From Alviniconcha marisindica (taxonomy: Eukaryota > Mollusca > Gastropoda > Provannidae), in the NCBI GenBank assembly GCA_018857735.1, contig JABMCL010002217.1, forward strand, positions 1,158,501 to 1,222,500: a stretch of DNA of 64,000 nt. The letters run 5' to 3'. Positions 1-63,824 of this stretch are shown in pieces. Below the pieces are notes generated by a model that saw only the letters and a list, made by a program, of their open reading frames with translations, did not search any database and was not told where the DNA came from. Every line of letters starts with the position of its first letter. Positions within the stretch are counted from its first letter, which is position 1. Position numbers and translations under genes: made by a program.

Positions 1-388
1 TGAAACTAATATGTCCACATGTATCTGTTGGTGGAGTTGAATAGAGCACAGTTTTTCAAATAACACCATAGTTTTCGCAGAATGGAACATTATAGTTTTA
101 GCACACATTCTGTGAAATTCATGGAGATAAAAATAATAATTAAATATTGGTAAATAACTGGACAGATGACTTGACATTATATCAGCGTGGTGCAACTAAT
201 ACACGTATTTGTAGACCAGAAAAACCAGTAAAGCTTTTTTCTGCATGCCACCATCTTGGTAGAAATAAGTTCTAAGCGTTTGTGTGCTGGAGTCATCCTG
301 AAATGAGCACGTTGACAAGCAGAACCAGAGTAAAGGCAGACTCATAGTTGCCCTGTGTATGCATCCAGTGTGATTTGTCGGTCCTCAG
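1..388. other. Intron (3' part) upstream of first visible exon
   Basis: AT-rich sequence without a convincing reading frame, ending in the gtcctcag acceptor. Earlier intersectin exons (EH domains, coiled coil) must lie before base 1. Confidence 0.7.
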
Positions 389-51521
<51,133 letters not shown>

Positions 51522-52435
51522 TGTCCTTCAGGTGGTCACAGAAGAAGTCATCGTCAGACCGGTCCTTCAGTTGTACGTCAGGATGTCCTTCAAGTAGTCA
51601 CGGAAGAGGTCATCATCAAACTGGACTTGCAGTCACATGATGTCCTTGCAATAGTCGCGGAAATGGTAATCTTCAGATTGAACTTTCAGTGGCATGCGCC
51701 ATGATGTACTTCCAGTGGTCATGAGTTTTCATATCCAAGTCACTGGGAGGGTTTCAGCTCAAAGTCATGGTGAGGCCTCTGTGGTTTGGATGATAGTTCA
51801 GTGTGGCTCACAATAGTGCCTGAAGTCAGAGTCATGATGAGGATGCAGGAGCTTCCATCGGCATGGGTCAGGCTTATGTCCAGAGAGAAAGGATCGCATT
51901 TGGCCTTGAGTCATCGCTGTCAGACTTGAAAGTGCAACTGTGCGGATCAGTATTTAGCACATGGGAGTTGTTTAGACCAGCATGTATGAATGATACAAAG
52001 GTTTTGACGTGGGCGACAGCAGGTCTTGATGCTGTCAAAGGCACAGTGAGTGGACCGCAGCAGTGTAAAGGCCCAATAGAAGGAAGACAGAAAGACAAAA
52101 AGAAAGAAATCCACTGTGGACTTAGTGCAGCAGTCTGTCTCTACATCAGAGCAACTCATGAACACTGGCAGGTCATGTCCAACAGAAAAGAAAAACAACA
52201 CACAAACTGTATACAGTTAAGGAGTGAGTGCTGAAATGCGTATCATCATGACTGGCAGATCTATGGGGACAAAACAGCAACTAAGCACTGCATTGAATTT
52301 TGCAGCGGGTGCTGAAATTGTATACGACCGGTCCATTTATGTCAAAAGAGAACTAGCACAAAAAGCAATTTGTATGGTTTAAGAGTGAGTGCTCAAATGT
52401 TTTACAACAAATAAAAGCATGTGTTGTTCAGGAAT
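51522..52435 (+). other. Probable 3' UTR of intersectin
   Basis: The region starts after the TGA. It holds the decayed copies of the coding end (51544-51725), then mixed sequence with no conserved reading frame, and reaches an AATAAA at 52410-52415 followed by a GT-rich stretch. The true end could be further downstream. Confidence 0.6.
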
Positions 52436-53050
52436 GGGTGCTCAACTTTTAAATAGCATCAAGAGAAATGATACTGAATCATGCTGTATGTTTTGTTTTG
52501 AGTAAATGCTCTAATTTTATACAATGTGTATAAACCATATATAATATTCAAGTGACTCCATCAATGGAAAAAATGTACAGAGGCATCATGTGCAGTTTAG
52601 GTGTGAGTGCTCAAATGTTATGCAACAACAACTACGAAGAAAGCAGTGGGTGCTCAATGTTTATACAAGTTAATTCTCCCTTCCATCAAATGAGAAATGA
52701 TGCAGAAGCATAATGAATGGTCTTTGAGTGAGTGCTCATGTAGGACTTATCCATGCAACTTGTCAGTCACCATCAAAAGAGAAATGGTACAGAAGCCTTC
52801 TGCATGGATTAGGGACGAGTGCTCAGACTGTGTACAGCATGTGGCTGTGGCCCAGTGAGCGGGTCTGTCATATAGGATCCAACTTGTCAGTCACCATCAA
52901 AAGAGAAATGGTACAGAAGCAGGGGGTCTGTCATATAGTATCCAACTTGTCAGTCACCATCAAAAGAGAAATAGTACAGAAGCCTTCTGCCTGGATTGGG
53001 GACGAGTGCTCAGACTGTGTACAGCGTGTGGCTGTGGCCCAGTGAGCGGG
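52210..53050. repeat. Diverged tandem array in the 3' flank
   Basis: About ten units sharing gagtgagtgctcaaatg, a Tat/Tac-rich stretch and catcaaaagagaaatg-tacag. The last copies (52750-53045) are longer and nearly identical, e.g. cttgtcagtcaccatcaaaa three times and gacgagtgctcagactgtgt twice. Confidence 0.75.
52410..52415 (+). terminator. Candidate polyadenylation signal AATAAA
   Basis: Canonical AATAAA about 890 bases after the intersectin stop, followed within 10-15 bases by gcatgtgttgttc, a GT-rich downstream element. It is the first canonical hexamer I see after the stop. No transcript evidence. Confidence 0.5.
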
Positions 53051-54480
53051 TCTGTCAGCTAAAGTCCACAGTGTTGATCTGGGCTCGTCTGCAACTTCAG
53101 TTGGATGTGCACAGTATTCCAGCTAGGCTCATCTTCTTCATGTCATAAATAGAGTTTTGCCACTTCAAAAATATTTTTTTAATCCCCTTCAAATGAAATC
53201 AGGCCCGAGCTGGGTATAGGAATGTCATTTCAATGAAACGTCACCTTTTCAGGGACGTTGCAGTGATGTTAAACTGTCACAGAATGCCAGCAGCCAGAGA
53301 CTGGGGTGAATGGCAGTGGACTAGCAAGAGTTCAGCTTGGCACTGGGTGCTGTTATCATGATGTAGGTGGAGGCAGATGCCAGAATACTGTTATACAGTG
53401 AAAAACGCAGAGCAGTCTGACTTCATCGAGAGAATTCAAGGTGGTATCAAACATCCTCCTTTTCTTCTTTTTTCGCCTTTTCTTTTCGTTTTGTTGTTGT
53501 TTCATGCTGGCATTATAGGCAGTAGATTAACTAGAGGCAACATGAAGAATGAATCAAATTCAGTCTACAGCTCTGTAGTTGCAGTGCATCAGTCTGTATT
53601 AAGGTGACTGAAATACCCACTGCACCTTTGTGAGAAAATCCCTGTCTTTGTACAAGCTTGCATCTTCCTTGCAACAGGCCATGGCATTTGAAGGACAGAA
53701 AACATTCAGTACATGAATGTCAAACAGATAAAATGATGTCAAATTCTTCCTTTTGAGAGTAAGATGTACTTGCATGTTTCAGCATCGTTCAACCATTTTG
53801 CCTGTGAGCAAGAAACTGCTAAAATCCTTGGGTTGCAAGATGATCCTCAGGATTTTGAAAACCACATGTTATCAGCTTTCAGCCAAATGATGGTGACTGG
53901 CTATAACAAGTGGAGAAGCAGTTGCATTTAACAAGCTCAGGAGCTGCGTGAAAGTGGAGGCAGACGTCCTGGGCTCCCCGTCCCTGATAGTGCAGTCTCT
54001 GTGGATGTGAAGCAACGCTGAAGAAGCACCTGAATCCTGTCAGGGGGTATCAACAGTTAGGGCCCATGAAAGAACTGATTTGGAATTCCATGAGCCATTG
54101 TCATTTGAAACATCTCGCTTACCAGTGTTTGAAAACAGTGTCATATTACTGAGAAAACATTTAGTCTTTTAAAGATGATTTTAATGATGATTAATTATAT
54201 TAATTTTTTTACTTTGCATTTTGTTATTTCACTGTTGATGGGTGGGGGATGTGCCATGTGAGTCCACTTGTCAGCAGTTCACGATAGCTCGTATGATACT
54301 CTGAGTCCACTTTGAATCATCCTCACATTGAATCAGTGCCAGGTTAGTGGCCCTTCCAATTTGGTTGCTGCTTGAGTGAATTTTTGTCAATGTTTCTTAT
54401 GCGACCGCAACAGATATTTAGTTTTGATCTCGAGGTAAAAGATCAGCCATCTTGGTGTGGGGTTTGTTTTGTTTTTTGTA
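53051..54480. other. Intergenic or extended 3' UTR
   Basis: Unique sequence with no recognisable gene, RNA or element. Confidence 0.5.
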
Positions 54481-54509
54481 ACACAATATCACAAGATGTG
54501 ACTAGCTGA

Positions 54510-54670
54510 AGCAAGTTGGTCGCAAGATGTGATTGGCTGAAACATCGTGACAGCAGGATGTGTTGTGACTGGCTGAAACATCGTGATGGCAGGATGTGTT
54601 GTGACTGGCTGAAACATCATGACGGCAGGATGTGTTGTGACTGGCTGAAACAGCATGATGGCGGGATGTG
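54510..54670. repeat. 36-bp tandem repeat, 4-5 copies
   Basis: Unit tgtgactggctgaaacatcg then tgacggcaggatgtgt. It keeps a - strand frame open for part of its length. Confidence 0.92.
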
Positions 54671-55990
54671 ATGCGTACAGTCCCGGGTGGGACATGATAT
54701 TTCTGACCTGCTGCGGTGTGTTTCATAGTGTGAAGGCTGACTGTGCCACAGGTTGTGTTGTGTACAATGAAACAGGTACACCAGTGAAAGGAGCAGGAGA
54801 GGTGCTGAGAATGAATGACATACATATGTGCCATGGTTTGCACTTGGCCAGCAAATTGATTCAGACAGTATGTGGACTTTTTTGGACAGAGACAGACTGA
54901 TACATCAGGAATGAAAAAGAGGGAAGAGATGTGATGGAGCAGCACATAGGAAATGCCTGCATACGCTGATGGAGAGGACTGATAATGCACAGCTGACGAA
55001 TTTGTGTCCAAAGAACAAAAGCTGAATTGATATTGGTGTAGAGGGATTGTTGGTGAATTTGTGTGAGAGAAAACAGAGGCATCAGAATGTTCTGTATTAG
55101 TCACCATTCAGGCAATAATCAGATACACTAAAGATTGAACTGGAGATGCAATGACATAGCTCACCATTTAGCCTCTGATGTACACATGCTCTGTGACAGT
55201 TAAATCCAAGGTGGTCTGTCTTTTTACCATTTTTTTTATTTTTACCTTGACCTTGTGCATTTTTAAAATAATTATTGTGTACATAGATTTTACAACAATT
55301 TGTTTGCTTTGAATGTTTCATTGTTGTTGTTTTTTGTGGGGTTTTCTGTCTTAGTAGTACTTTGTGCTACCTAATGACAGTGGTTTATCAAATAGTGAAA
55401 ATAGCAGTACTTTGTGCTAGAGGTGATGGTAGTTTTACTTGTCAGATAGTGAAAATAGTCTTTTTGCTAGTGGCAGTGGTGACTTGTCTGATAGTAAGAA
55501 CAGTCTACTTTATGGTAAAGATGACTGATTGTTGTTAAGTAGTGAAAACAGCTGTACAGTGTACTATGGGTATGAGATACTAGCGCTAGTAATGGTCATG
55601 TAGTGAAAAAAGAGTGTTTTTTGTTTTGTTTTGTTTTTTGAGGGTGGTGGTGGTAGCTTCTGAAATTATAAAAACAATGCAAAATGAAGGGCAGCAAGTG
55701 TAAGCAATGGCATTTGCGAGGATCATGAATCAGCATCCGCTAGTTCTTTTGATTTGTTTTACCCCAAGACCTGTCACAATGTGCATGCATCCATCTGTGT
55801 TGTCAAATTACGAGTAGATCTGCTTCTTAATTACAGCTGTAATGTTTGTTTTTTCACAGGGAATTTTACATCTGTTTTTATAATATTTTTAAATCAAGAA
55901 GGAAATCTCGATTTGAACACAGCTGATTGTCTCTGTCATCCAGCAATGGTCTGTTGTTGCTTCTTTATCTTTTTTCTTCTTCTTTCTTCT
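54671..55990. other. Unannotated flank
   Basis: Includes a diverged repeat around 55350-55600 (tactttgtgcta / tagtgaaaatag). No coding evidence. Confidence 0.5.
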
Positions 55991-55995
55991 TTTTG

Positions 55996-56125
55996 TGTGT
56001 GTGACTCAGTATGTGTGTGCGTGTGAGTGTGTGTGTATGTGACTCAGTATGTGTGTGCGTGTGAGTGTGTGTGTGTATGTGTATGTGTGTATGTCTGCAT
56101 GTGTGTGTGTCTGTGAGTGCCTGCC
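55996..56125. repeat. (TG)n-rich tract with duplicated block
   Basis: gtgactcagtatgtgtgtgc occurs at about 55999 and 56039. Confidence 0.9.
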
Positions 56126-56149
56126 AGTCTGCTTGCCAGATTTTACATT

Positions 56150-57265
56150 CTCTCATTGCTTGTCCTGTGCAACAGCAAGCACACTCTCTCATTGCTTGCC
56201 CTGTATGACAGCAAGCACACTCTCTCTTTGCTTGCCCTGTATGACAGCAAGCACATTCTCTCTTTGCTTGCCCTGTATGACAGCAAGCACACCCTAGCCC
56301 TGTATGACAGCAAGCACACTCCTTGTTTGCCTGTATGACAGCAAGCACACTCTCTCTTTGCTTGCCCTGTATGACAGCAAGCACATTCTCTCTTTGCTTG
56401 CCCTGTATGACAGCAAGCACACTCTCTCTTTGCTTGCCCTGTATGACAGCAAGCACACCCTAGTCCTGTATGACAGCAAGCACACTCTCTCTTTGCTTGC
56501 CCTGTATGACAGCAAGCACACTCTAGTCCTGTATGACAGCAAGCACACTCTCTCTGTGCTTGCCCTGTATGACAGCAAGCACACTCTCTCTTTGCTTGCC
56601 CTGTATGACGGCAAGCACACTCTCTCTTTGCTTGCCCTGTATGACAGCAAGCACACTCTCTCTTTGCTTCCCTGTATGACAGCAAGCACACTCTCTCTTT
56701 GCTTGCCCTGTATGACAGCAAGCACACTCTCTCTTTGCTTGCCCTGTATGACAGCAAGCACACTTCTCTTTGCTTGCCCTGTATGACAGCAAGCACACTC
56801 TCTCTTTGCTTGCCCTGTATGACAGCAAGCACACCCTTGTCCTGTATGACAGCAAGCACACTCTCTTTGCTTGCCCTGTATGACAGCAAGCACACTCTCT
56901 CTTTGCTTGCCCTGTATGACAGCAAGCACACCCTAGTCCTGTATGACAGCAAGCACACTCTCTTTGCTTGCCCTGTATGACAGCAAGCACACTCTAGTCC
57001 TGTATGACAGCAAGCACACTCTCTCTGTGCTTGCCCTGTATGACAGCAAGCACACTCTCTCTTTGCTTGCCCTGTATGACGGCAAGCACACTCTCTCTTT
57101 GCTTGCCCTGTATGACAGCAAGCACACTCTCTCTGTGCTTACCCTGTATGACAGCAAGCACACTCTCTCTTTGCTTGCCCTGTATGACAGCAAGCACACT
57201 CTCTCTTTGCTTGCCCTGTATGACAGCAAGCACACTCTAGTTCTGTATAACAGCAAGCACACTCT
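56150..57265. repeat. 36-bp minisatellite, ~33 copies
   Basis: Unit tgtatgacagcaagcacact then ctctctttgcttgccc, with shorter variants where ctagtc replaces the CT-rich half. Frames on both strands stay open because 36 is a multiple of three; none is a gene. Confidence 0.97.
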
Positions 57266-57486
57266 TGACGCTCGCTATAGGCAGACACCAGGGTTGGGTT
57301 GGTTTGCCTGATGTTAAAGCCCGTGACACTGTTGGTAGCTGTTGGTTTGGTATTTCCTAACTGCCGTAGTTTTCTGTGTTTGTGGAGAGGAGAAGGTGGA
57401 GGGCAGTGCAGTGTGGTTAGTACCAGCAGACCTGTCCTGTCCCACATTCTCGAGGGAGGCTGATGTCACACGTCCTGTGAACAAAG

Positions 57487-57494
57487 TGACGTCA
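57487..57494. promoter_or_regulatory. Palindromic CRE-like site TGACGTCA
   Basis: A perfect TGACGTCA in the 3' flank. It may be chance; no promoter context is visible here. Confidence 0.25.
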
Positions 57495-58004
57495 CCCACT
57501 GCTGCCTGTCTTTTTTCATAGTGGTGGTCTTCTATGAAATCATTTTGCCTTCAACAGTTATGGGAATCACAGATTTATTTCCAGGTCGTTTGCATCCATC
57601 CATGGGCAAGTCACTCTGTTGTCGCACTGGTCACCGTTACGATCATTATATGAGCTATCATTATGGATCACATTGGAACATGTTTTTCTTTATAGGGCTC
57701 TTTGTTCTTGTCTTTTTCATTTCTCTTTAGTTTCTCCATTGTCTGTAGATTGTTGTAAAGGGGCGTACACATGATACAAGAACACAGCTTGCGTAACCCA
57801 TACGTGTTGATGTTTATATCATTCCCTGGCTATGTCGCTTAAAGTGGCAGGAATAATGCCTTGAACTTGATGAGTTCTGCCCCCCCACCCCCACACACAC
57901 CTCAATCATCCCGTGAGCTGTTTCACTTGTCACTATCACAACCTTCGTTGGTGTGAGAAAGCGAGTAGTAGATCCACATGGGCAGAGATGTCTCTTTACC
58001 CTTT

Positions 58005-58440
58005 CTGGTTCGGTTGTCAGCTGTAGGATACAGTCCACCAGTCTTTCAGACCTTTCTGGTTGGGATGTCAGCTGTAAAATACTATCCACCAGTCTTCCAG
58101 ACCTTGCTGGCTGGGTTGTCAGCTGTAAAATACAGTCCACCAGTCTGTCAGACCTTGCTGGCTGGTTGTCAGCAGTAACATACAGTCCACCAGTATTTCA
58201 GACCTTGCTGGCTGGTTGTCAGCTATAGGATACAGTCCACCAGTCTTTCAAAAAAGCTTGCTGGTTGGGTTGTCAGCTTTAAAATACAGTCCACCTGTAT
58301 TTCAAACCTTTCTGGTTGGGTTGTCAGCTGTAGAATACAGTCCACCAGTCTTTCGGACCTTTCTGGTTGGGTTGTCAGCTGTAGAATATTGTCTACCAGT
58401 CTTTCGGACCTTGCTGGCTGGTTGTCAGCTGTAGAATATG
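58005..58440. repeat. 51-bp minisatellite, ~8 copies
   Basis: Unit cagctgtaaaatacagtcca, ccagtctttcagaccttgct, ggctgggttgt. Confidence 0.95.
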
Positions 58441-58549
58441 TATGCAGTCCAGTCTCTCCATTGTATTGGACCTCGCTGGTTGTTGAGGAATTCCAGTCTC
58501 TTCACCTAGTTGTCTGTGTGTGTAGTCAAGATGGTAATTACGTTAAGCT

Positions 58550-59060
58550 GTTGCACAACTGACAGACATGGAAGTGTCTTGTTTGCTGGTTTTTGTTTGT
58601 TTGTTCTTCATCATGTACAGCTGTCGCACAACTGACAAACATGGAAGTGTCTTGTTTGCTGGTTTTCTTTGTTCTTCATCATGTACAGCTGTCGCACAAC
58701 TGACAAACATGGAAGTGTCTGGTTTGCTGGTTTTCTTTGTTCTTCATCATGTACAGCTGTCGCACAACTGACAAACATGGAAGTGTCTGGTTTGCTGGTT
58801 TTCTTTGTTCTTCATCATGTACAGCTGTCGCACAACTGACAAACATGGGAGTGTCTGGTTTGCTGGTTTTCTTTGTTCTTCATCATGTACAGCTGTCGCA
58901 CAACTGACAAACATGGAAGTGTCTTGTTTGCTGGTTTTCTTTGTTCTTCATCATGTACAGCTGTCGCACAACTGACAAACATGGAAGTGTCTGGTTTGCT
59001 GGTTTTCTTTGTTCTTCATCATGTACAGCTGTCGCACAACTGACAAATTGGAAGGTTCTT
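58550..59060. repeat. 68-bp minisatellite, ~7 copies
   Basis: Unit gctgtcgcacaactgacaaa, catggaagtgtcttgtttgc, tggttttctttgttcttcat, catgtaca. The spacing of 68 is exact between 58620, 58688 and 58756. Confidence 0.96.
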
Positions 59061-59145
59061 GTTTGCTCGTTTTCTTTATAACTGGATCATGTGTAGCTGA
59101 TTTACATTTTTGTGTCACATTTGTGTTACAGGCCTACTTGCATTT

Positions 59146-59146
<1 letters not shown>

Positions 59147-59209
<63 letters not shown>

Positions 59210-59370
59210 AAGGTCAGGTTGTCACATGTTCACCTAATTTATGTCTCTCTCATTCATTTTTTATGTTTTTTATTTGGGGGTGTGAGGGGGGTGGGGGGGG
59301 GGGGGTGGGGGGGGTGAGCGTTTTTTGTTGTTGCTTTTTTGTTTTTGTTGTTGTTGTGTTTTTTGTTTTT

Positions 59371-59401
<31 letters not shown>

Positions 59402-59410
59402 GTAGACACT
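59147..59410. repeat. (TG)n then G-rich/T-rich tracts
   Basis: TG run at 59147-59208, poly-G interrupted by T at 59276-59318 and another G run at 59385-59403. Confidence 0.95.
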
Positions 59411-59594
59411 GCCACACAGCAGTCTGTGGATTATCATTACACAAGCGGAGTGGGCCGTGGTGGGGGTGACTCGAAGGGAATTGCCTCCCCATTCTCTCTG
59501 TCTCTCCCCACCCCACAATTTCCCCCTACACTTGTTTCAGTAGATGCCGGTACATTGTAGCAACATGAATTCTCCCTTCCGTTGGCAAGCGTCT

Positions 59595-59632
59595 GTTTGT
59601 TTGTTTGTTTGTTTGTTTGTTTGTTTGTTTCA
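59595..59632. repeat. (GTTT)n microsatellite
   Basis: About eight tttg units. Confidence 0.95.
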
Positions 59633-59659
59633 GTTTGTTTCTGGCTGATTGCCATGAAC

Positions 59660-60420
59660 AAAACGTTGCATAGAGAAATGTGCTGCTGATGCGGTAACAG
59701 ACTCCTTACACGAAAAAAACATGTATTCTGTTGTTTATTGTAGTGGGTTATACTAATGACTAATTAATATATTATGTATAAGGTGAATGAGGAATCATAC
59801 CTCCGTAGCTTTGTTTTGGCCTTTTAAAATCTGTTTATTCCTTCTTCTTTTTTTCTTTTCTTTTCTTTTCTTTGTTGTTGTTGTCGTTGTTGTTGTAGTT
59901 TTTCTTGTTGGGGCAGAATATATCTTGTGTATAATTATGAAAAACCTAACCGTTATAACTTGTCATTTCCCAAACAAACAATCATACATTTTATATTTCG
60001 ATTTTTGTTTATTCTGTTAAAAAATAATAATGTGATTATTGGTTGTACCAGTGACCTGCTATTTCAAAACCAAATACAACTGCTGTATATATGTACAACT
60101 GGACTCCACATGCATTCCTGTCTAGTCCTGTGGATGATTCGTCTGTGGGGAATTTTGGACCAGTACGTGCTTTTTGAGGACTGGAGCCTGTAGTGGAATT
60201 ATGACTGTATACCTGCTTCTCCACCATCGCCTGGCCCCAGTCGCTGCCAGCCTGCTCCTGGCCACTTGTTCACTGTTCTTGATGGGGATAGGACAGCTCT
60301 GGGGATGGGGAGTGGCTGGTGTCGTTGAAAGCTAGAACTCTTACTCGTGGGTGTTCTGTTGTTGTTGTTGTTTTGTTTTTGTTGGGTATTTTTTGTTTGT
60401 TTTTTATTTTTATTTTTAAA
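59660..60420. other. AT-rich flank
   Basis: Unique sequence with T-rich and GTT tracts at 59843-59900. No gene recognised. Confidence 0.5.
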
Positions 60421-60429
60421 AATTATATA

Positions 60430-60463
<34 letters not shown>
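60430..60463. repeat. Poly-G tract, ~34 bases
   Basis: The longest homopolymer in the window. Its length is probably inaccurate. Confidence 0.9.
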
Positions 60464-60465
<2 letters not shown>

Positions 60466-60691
60466 GGTGGCTCTTCCTCTCAGTCAACTGTGCTGGCTGA
60501 CCAGAAGATTAACGCCATTGCTGCGATTTTGTTTTGTTTTTGTGTGTTTGTTTGTTTGTTTGCTATCGTGGATTCAACGTCTGAGACAAGCATTGCACTT
60601 GATCCATCAGACCATACATTCCGCTAGTTGCTTTTGTCCGTTGTGAAGGGCGTTTTGTTTGTTAAGTGTGCTATAACATTGAAATGCCAGT

Positions 60692-60781
<90 letters not shown>
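60692..60781. repeat. (TG)n microsatellite
   Basis: About 44 pure TG units followed by catgcgtgcgtgcgt. Confidence 0.98.
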
Positions 60782-60889
60782 ATGCGTGCGTGCGTCACCT
60801 CGATCATAGTCAGTTGACTGCAGTGTTCAGACTACACCTACGCAAGCTAGCGACCAGCACCTCGCTCATTTATTATTTATTATTGTGGG

Positions 60890-61055
60890 ACTGCTGTGGT
60901 CAAACTGTATTAGCGCCAGAGATAACACTACGCTCATTCATCGTCTGGTTGTTGACTGCAGTGGTCAAACTGTATTAGTGCCAGAGATAACACTACGCTC
61001 ATTCATCGTCTGGTTGTTGACTGCAGTGGTCAAACTACACAATGCAAGAGATCAA
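60890..61055. repeat. ~65-bp tandem repeat, 2.5 copies
   Basis: gtggtcaaactgtattag, then gccagagataacactacgct and cattcatcgtctggttgttg, repeated near-perfectly with a partial third copy. Confidence 0.93.
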
Positions 61056-61159
61056 CATTACGACGACGTTAGTTCACTGTCTGTTCTGTGGCTGCAGTGG
61101 TCAGACTATAATTTAATTTAGAACGAGTCGCGACCTGTGGCCGTGTGGGAGGCGGGTTG

Positions 61160-62575
61160 TGGAGGTGACAGTGGGTAAAGGCACCAATCTCATTTGGGCC
61201 AGTACCCAAAGTGCCCCCACCTCCCACCCTCTCCCTCTCCCTGGGTGAAGGCTCCAACCTCATTTAGGCCAGTACCCAAAGTGCCCTCACCTCCCACCCT
61301 CTCCCTCTCCCTGGGTGAAGGCTCCAACCTCATTTAGGCCAGTACCCAAAGTGCCCTCACCTCCCACCCTCTCCTCTCCCTGGGTGAAGGCTCCAACCTT
61401 CATTTGGGCCAGTACCCAAAGTGCCCCCTCCCCACCCTCTCCCTCTCCCTGGGTGAAGGCTCCAACCTCATTTGGGCCAGTCCCAAAGTGCCCCCACCCC
61501 CCACCCTCTCCATCTCCCTGGGTGAAGGCTCCAACCTCATTTGGGCCAGTACCCAAAGTGCCCCCACCCCCCACCCTCTCCTCTCCCTGGGTGAAGGCTC
61601 CAACCTCATTTGGGCCAGTACCCAAAGTGCCCCCCCTCCCACCCTCTCCATCTCCCTGGGTGAAGGCTCCAACTCATTTGGGCCAGTACCCAAAGTGCCC
61701 CCACCTCCCACCCTCTCCACCCTCCCTGGTGAAGGCTCCAACCTCATTTGGGAAGTACCAAAAGTGCCCCACCCACCCACACCTCTCCATTCCTGGGTGA
61801 AGGCTTCCAACTCTTTCATTTTGGGCCAGTACCCAAAGTTTGCCCCCATCTTTTTCCAAAAAACCCTCTCCATCTCCTGGTGAAGGCTCCAACCTCATTT
61901 GGGCCAGTTACCCAAATGTGCCCCCCCCACCACCCTCTCCATCTCCCTGGGGGGAAGGCTCCAACCTCATTTGGGCCAGTACCCAAAGTGCCCCCACCCC
62001 CCACCCTCTCCATCTCCTGGGTGAAGGCTCCACCACACTCATTTGGGCAGTACCCAAAGTGCCACCCATCTCCCACCCTCTCCATCTCCCTGGGTGAAGG
62101 CTCCAACCTCATTTGGGCCAGTACCCAAAGTGCCCCCACCCCCCACCCTCTCCATCTCCCTGGGTGAAGGCTCCAACCTCATTTGGGCCAGTACCCAAAG
62201 TGCCCCCACCCCCCACCCTCTCCATCTCCCTGGGTGAAGGCTCCAACCTCATTTGGGCCAGTACCCAAAGTGCCCCCACCCCCCACCCTCTCCATCTCCC
62301 TGGTGAAGGCTCCAACCTCATTTGGGCCAGTACCCAAAGTGCCCCCATCTCCCACCCTCTCCATCTCCCTGGGTGAAGGCTCCAACCTCATTTAGGCCAG
62401 TACCCAAAGTGCCCCCACCCCCCACCTCTCCATCTCCCTGGGTGAAGGCTCCAACCTCATTTGGGCCAGTACCCAAAGTGCCCCCACCCCCCACCCTCTC
62501 CATCTCCTGGGTGAAGGCTCCAACCTCATTTGGGCCAGTACCCAAAGTGCCCCCACCTCCCACCCTCTCCCCCTC
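61160..62575. repeat. ~70-bp minisatellite, ~20 copies
   Basis: Unit ctgggtgaaggctccaacct, catttgggccagtacccaaa, gtgcccccaccccccaccct, ctccatctcc. Copies at 61660-62060 carry many single-base indels, unlike the copies on either side. Confidence 0.97.
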
Positions 62576-62686
62576 CTTTTTCGGTCTCAGTGTGACGAGC
62601 TCAGGGTCAATCTGCCGAACGAAACGAAACAAAACAAGAAAACAAGACCACGTGCGCTAGAGGCGTGTGGGCGTTAAAGACCGCAC

Positions 62687-62687
<1 letters not shown>

Positions 62688-62746
<59 letters not shown>

Positions 62747-62772
62747 CGTGCGTGTGCGTGTGTGTGTGTAGG
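62688..62772. repeat. (TG)n microsatellite
   Basis: TG run ending in cgtgcgtgcgtgtgcg, then GTT runs at 62802-62820 and 62870-62886. Confidence 0.97.
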
Positions 62773-63151
62773 GGGAGGTTATTTTTTGTTTTGCTTGATT
62801 TTGTTGTTGTTGTTGTTGTTGCAGGGGGCGGGTCTCAGTATGGGTTTGTTCGTGTGTTTTTTTATTTTTTGTTGTTGTTGTTGTTTGGTAATGTATAGAG
62901 GGCAGAATGAGACTTTTGTCCACTATGCTGAAATACGGGTGAATACTTTGCTCTTTTGTTCGTGCATAGAAAATATTTACCAAACGCAATAAAAATAACA
63001 AATCATGTAAACATATTTTTCTCCGTTGAAATTTCGACGTATAATTGCATAAGCTGTACGACGTGTTATAGATTTAAATCAGAAGCAGTGTTAGAAACCC
63101 GTTAATCTGTCATGCCTGTTCTGCAACGGTCATGCCCCCCAAAGTGATCAG

Positions 63152-63152
<1 letters not shown>

Positions 63153-63205
<53 letters not shown>

Positions 63206-63288
63206 TGCTCGTGTGTGCGTGCGTGCTCGTGTGTGCGTGCGTGCGTGCGTGTGTGTGTGTTTGAGAGAGAGAGAGAGAGAGAGAGAGA
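63153..63288. repeat. (TG)n/(GCGT)n followed by (GA)n
   Basis: TG run, gcgtgcgtgcgt blocks with ctcg interruptions, then about 12 GA units. Confidence 0.97.
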
Positions 63289-63599
63289 TTGGGGAGGTGG
63301 GGTCCGTATCTTGAAGGCCGCATACCATACACAGGAGCTTAGCATCGGCTATACATATAAACGATATTGTTTTGCTGAACCAACATCACTGTTTTCTATG
63401 AGGGTGATGAGTTTACCAACATGAAATATATATGCCATGTGAGATTTTTGGCGTAGACATTGACTTTTAGTTTCATAAAAGACCTGTTACAAAGATTTTT
63501 CGCCCAGCGGTCTGAAGGCCTGTGGTTGGCCTGCATTGAAATGGTTGAAAGAGTTACCTAGCTGTCTCCTACAGGCCTTGCTGAGGGAGTCTCGTGAAA

Positions 63600-63824
63600 G
63601 CTCGATCTCAGCTGGACTCCACGAAGAAGGGGAGTTAATATGCGCCCGACTGACGTCACGCCTATGTGACTAGGGACCAGACAACAACAGCGACCGGAAT
63701 CGCCCACGTCATGGAAGTAGCAATTAAACGTCACGTAGATAAAAACGCACCAAGTCACTTTATCTTGTTCTGTTGAGCCTATTGATTGTCGTCAATAAAT
63801 CTTCCTCATGTCTCTACGGATTCC

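Noticed and set aside
51863..52234. 123-residue frame after the intersectin stop
   Set aside because: Lies in the probable 3' UTR; no domain and no splice or start evidence.
54502..55107. 201-residue frame on the - strand
   Set aside because: Half of it is the 36-bp repeat (HNTSC-HDVSAS); the remainder has no recognisable domain.
56143..57311. Frames of 271, 211 and 160 residues on both strands
   Set aside because: The 36-bp unit keeps all non-stop frames open; low complexity with no coding features.
57310..57730. Possible coding exon near a CRE site with a hydrophobic frame
   Set aside because: The 69-residue frame has no domain and no consistent splice signals; the hydrophobicity comes from T-rich sequence.
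61287..62660. Overlapping Pro- and Gly-rich frames of up to 161 residues
   Set aside because: Arise from the 70-bp array on both strands and shift frame from unit to unit.
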